Positions 62,802 to 64,000 of a stretch of 64,000 nt of DNA are shown piece after piece (position 1 is the first letter of the stretch; every line of letters starts with the position of its first letter). This stretch comes from Ptiloglossa arizonensis (taxonomy: Eukaryota; Arthropoda; Insecta; Hymenoptera; Colletidae): positions 124,001 to 188,000 of the forward strand of contig NW_027478442.1 in the NCBI RefSeq assembly GCF_051014685.1, given 5' to 3'. The position numbers and the translations under genes are program-made. Below the pieces are notes generated by a model. That model had not been told where the DNA came from, ran no database searches, and saw only the letters and a program-made list of their open reading frames with translations.

Positions 62802-64000
62802 AAGTCTGATACTCGAAACCAATAACTACAGAGGCCTAGTGGAAAAATACACACACCATTGTAATCAGGCGAGTCTCTACATTCAGATGCAACAGGAACT
62901 TCTCGAGTTCGTCATTTCGTTCGCGAGATATGGGTGCTTGAAGTTAAGGAATGGTTGAGAAACCAACAAAATTTTCGCAAGCCTGATACTCGAAACCAAT
63001 AAATACAGAGGCCTAGTGGAAAAATACACACACCATTGTAATCAGGCGAGTCTCTACTTTCAGATGCAACAGGAATTTCTCGAGTTCGTCATTTCGTTCG
63101 CGAGATATGGGTGTTTGAAGTTAAGGAATGTTTGAGAAACCATCAAAATTTTCGCAAGTGTGATACTCGAAACCAATAACTGGTACGGCCTAGGGGAAAA
63201 GTACACACACCATTGTAATTGGGCGAGTTTCTACTTTCAGATACAACAGGAATTTCTCGAGTTCGTCATTCCTTTCGGAGATATGGGAGTTTGAAGTTAC
63301 GGAATGGTTGAGAAACCATCAAAATTTTCGCTGGTCTGATACTCGAAACCAATAACTGGAATGGCCTAGGGGAAAAATACATATAGCTTTGTAATCGGGC
63401 GACTTTCTACTTTCAGATGCACCAGAATTTCTCGAGTACGTCAATCCATTCGCGAGATATGGGAGTTTGAAGTTAAGGAATGCTTGAGAAACCATCAAAA
63501 TTTTCGTAAATCTGATACTCGAAACCCATAACTACAATGGCTTAGGGGAAAAATACACATACCGTTGTAATCGGGCGAGATTCTACTTTCAGATGCAACA
63601 GCAATATCTCGAATTCGTCAATCCGTTCGCGAGATAAGACAGTTTGAGGTTATGGAATTGTTGAGAAACCATCAAAATTTTCGCTGGTCTGATACTCGAA
63701 ACCTATAACTGGAATGGCCTAAGGGAAAAGTACACACACCATTGTATTCGGGCGAGTTTCTACTTTCAGATGCAGCAGGAATTTCTCGAGTTCGTCATTC
63801 CGTTCGCGAGATATGGGAGATTGATGTTACGGAATGTTTGAGAAACCATCAAAATTTTCGCCGGTCTGATACTCGAAACCTATAACTGGAATGGCCTAGG
63901 GGAAAGGTGCACACACCTTTGTAATCGGGCGAGTTTCTACTTTCAGATGCAACAGGAATTTCTCGAGTTCGTCATTCCGTTCGCGAGATATGGGAGTTTG
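62802..64000. repeat. Family B monomers after the truncated HOR
   Basis: The first two monomers duplicate about 61,035-61,370. The next resembles 57,475-57,600 of copy 1 (gtgtgatactcg, aattgggcgag, gatacaacagg). The rest is a mixed set including two ccggtctg or ctggtctg types. Short losses occur at ttcggagatatgg (63,275) and gcaccagaattt (63,420). The window ends within a monomer. Confidence 0.75.

Larger units (their letters stand above)
1..64000. repeat. Continuous 177-bp satellite array filling the window
   Basis: Every line of the sequence can be read as a tandem copy of one 177 bp unit, about 362 copies, all in the same orientation. Register points sit at 1, 178, 355, 532 and so on. With no net length change they reach 29,029, which is exactly 164 x 177 + 1. 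No unique sequence, inverted segment or inserted element interrupts the array, and neither end reaches an array boundary. The unit length is close to a nucleosome repeat, as in many centromeric satellites of animals and plants. A centromeric or pericentromeric location is inferred from this architecture, not shown. I do not recognise the monomer as a named satellite. Confidence 0.97.
43185..64000. repeat. Satellite family B (about 117.5 monomers)
   Basis: Family B monomers differ from A by tactcgaaaccaataac across the register point, ctaggggaaaaatac instead of ctagggaaaaaatac, gatgcaacagg, atttctcgagttcgtc, gaagttaaggaatgg, aaaccatcaaaatttt and cgcaagtctgatac. A hand alignment of the two consensus sequences gives about 26 differences in 177 bp. 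GC is about 41%. From register 43,185 to register 63,880 the array is 117 x 177 minus 14 bp, so indels are clearly more frequent than in family A. Confidence 0.93.

Noticed and set aside
1..64000. CRISPR array
   Set aside because: The repeat is 177 bp with no short repeat/spacer alternation, and the whole unit is repeated. Architecture and length are those of a eukaryotic satellite.
1..64000. Identification with a named satellite such as human alpha satellite or Arabidopsis CEN180
   Set aside because: The length is similar, but the monomer does not resemble either sequence as I know them. I did not assign a species without a database comparison.

Overview
The whole 64 kb window is one uninterrupted satellite DNA array. 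I see no gene, RNA gene, transposable element, CRISPR array or unique sequence in it. The repeat unit is 177 bp, and all of the roughly 362 monomers lie head to tail in the same orientation. Both ends of the window fall inside the array. This is eukaryotic constitutive heterochromatin, most plausibly a centromere core and its flank, because a 177 bp near-nucleosomal monomer organised into multi-monomer higher-order repeats (HORs) is typical of centromeric satellites. I cannot name the species. CpG is not depleted in the monomers, which argues against heavy germline methylation of this locus.

Two related monomer families split the window. Family A (1 to about 43,006; 243 monomers) and family B (about 43,185 to 64,000; about 117.5 monomers) have consensus sequences differing at about 26 of 177 positions (about 85% identity, hand-aligned). 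They share two nearly invariant blocks, at monomer offsets 29-68 and 94-123. The families meet inside one 178 bp hybrid monomer (43,007-43,184).

Family A, 1-29,028: monomers are exactly 177 bp at every register I checked. A diagnostic monomer beginning gcttaatcagaacgg recurs at 2125, 4426, 7966, 10621, 12745, 13630, 16108, 18586, 20710, 22480, 23188, 25312, 27082 and 27790. The intervals are 13, 20, 15, 12, 5, 14, 14, 12, 10, 4, 12, 10 and 4 monomers. The early units can be read as deletion or duplication derivatives of one 15-monomer HOR. The last part is a 26-monomer block (4602 bp) present twice in tandem and apparently identical. Family A, 29,029-43,006: longer and looser 13-, 29- and 30-monomer relationships, then a degenerate edge (40.7-43.0 kb) where indels cluster.

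Family B, 43,185-53,984: a 1417 bp 8-mer present twice, then a 1416 bp 8-mer present three times, with a clear gene-conversion patch in its middle copy. Family B, 53,985-64,000: a 22-/21-monomer HOR (3887 and 3712 bp), with a third copy cut short by a recombination junction near 62.78 kb. Indels are most frequent here.

There are no genes to work together. The open reading frames that can be drawn exist only because 177 is divisible by three, so the frame is kept from monomer to monomer. Signals worth attention are a conserved 17-bp motif one essential base away from the CENP-B box core in nearly every monomer, a family-B-specific hairpin, the A/B family junction, and an indel gradient suggesting a young homogenised core beside an older flank.
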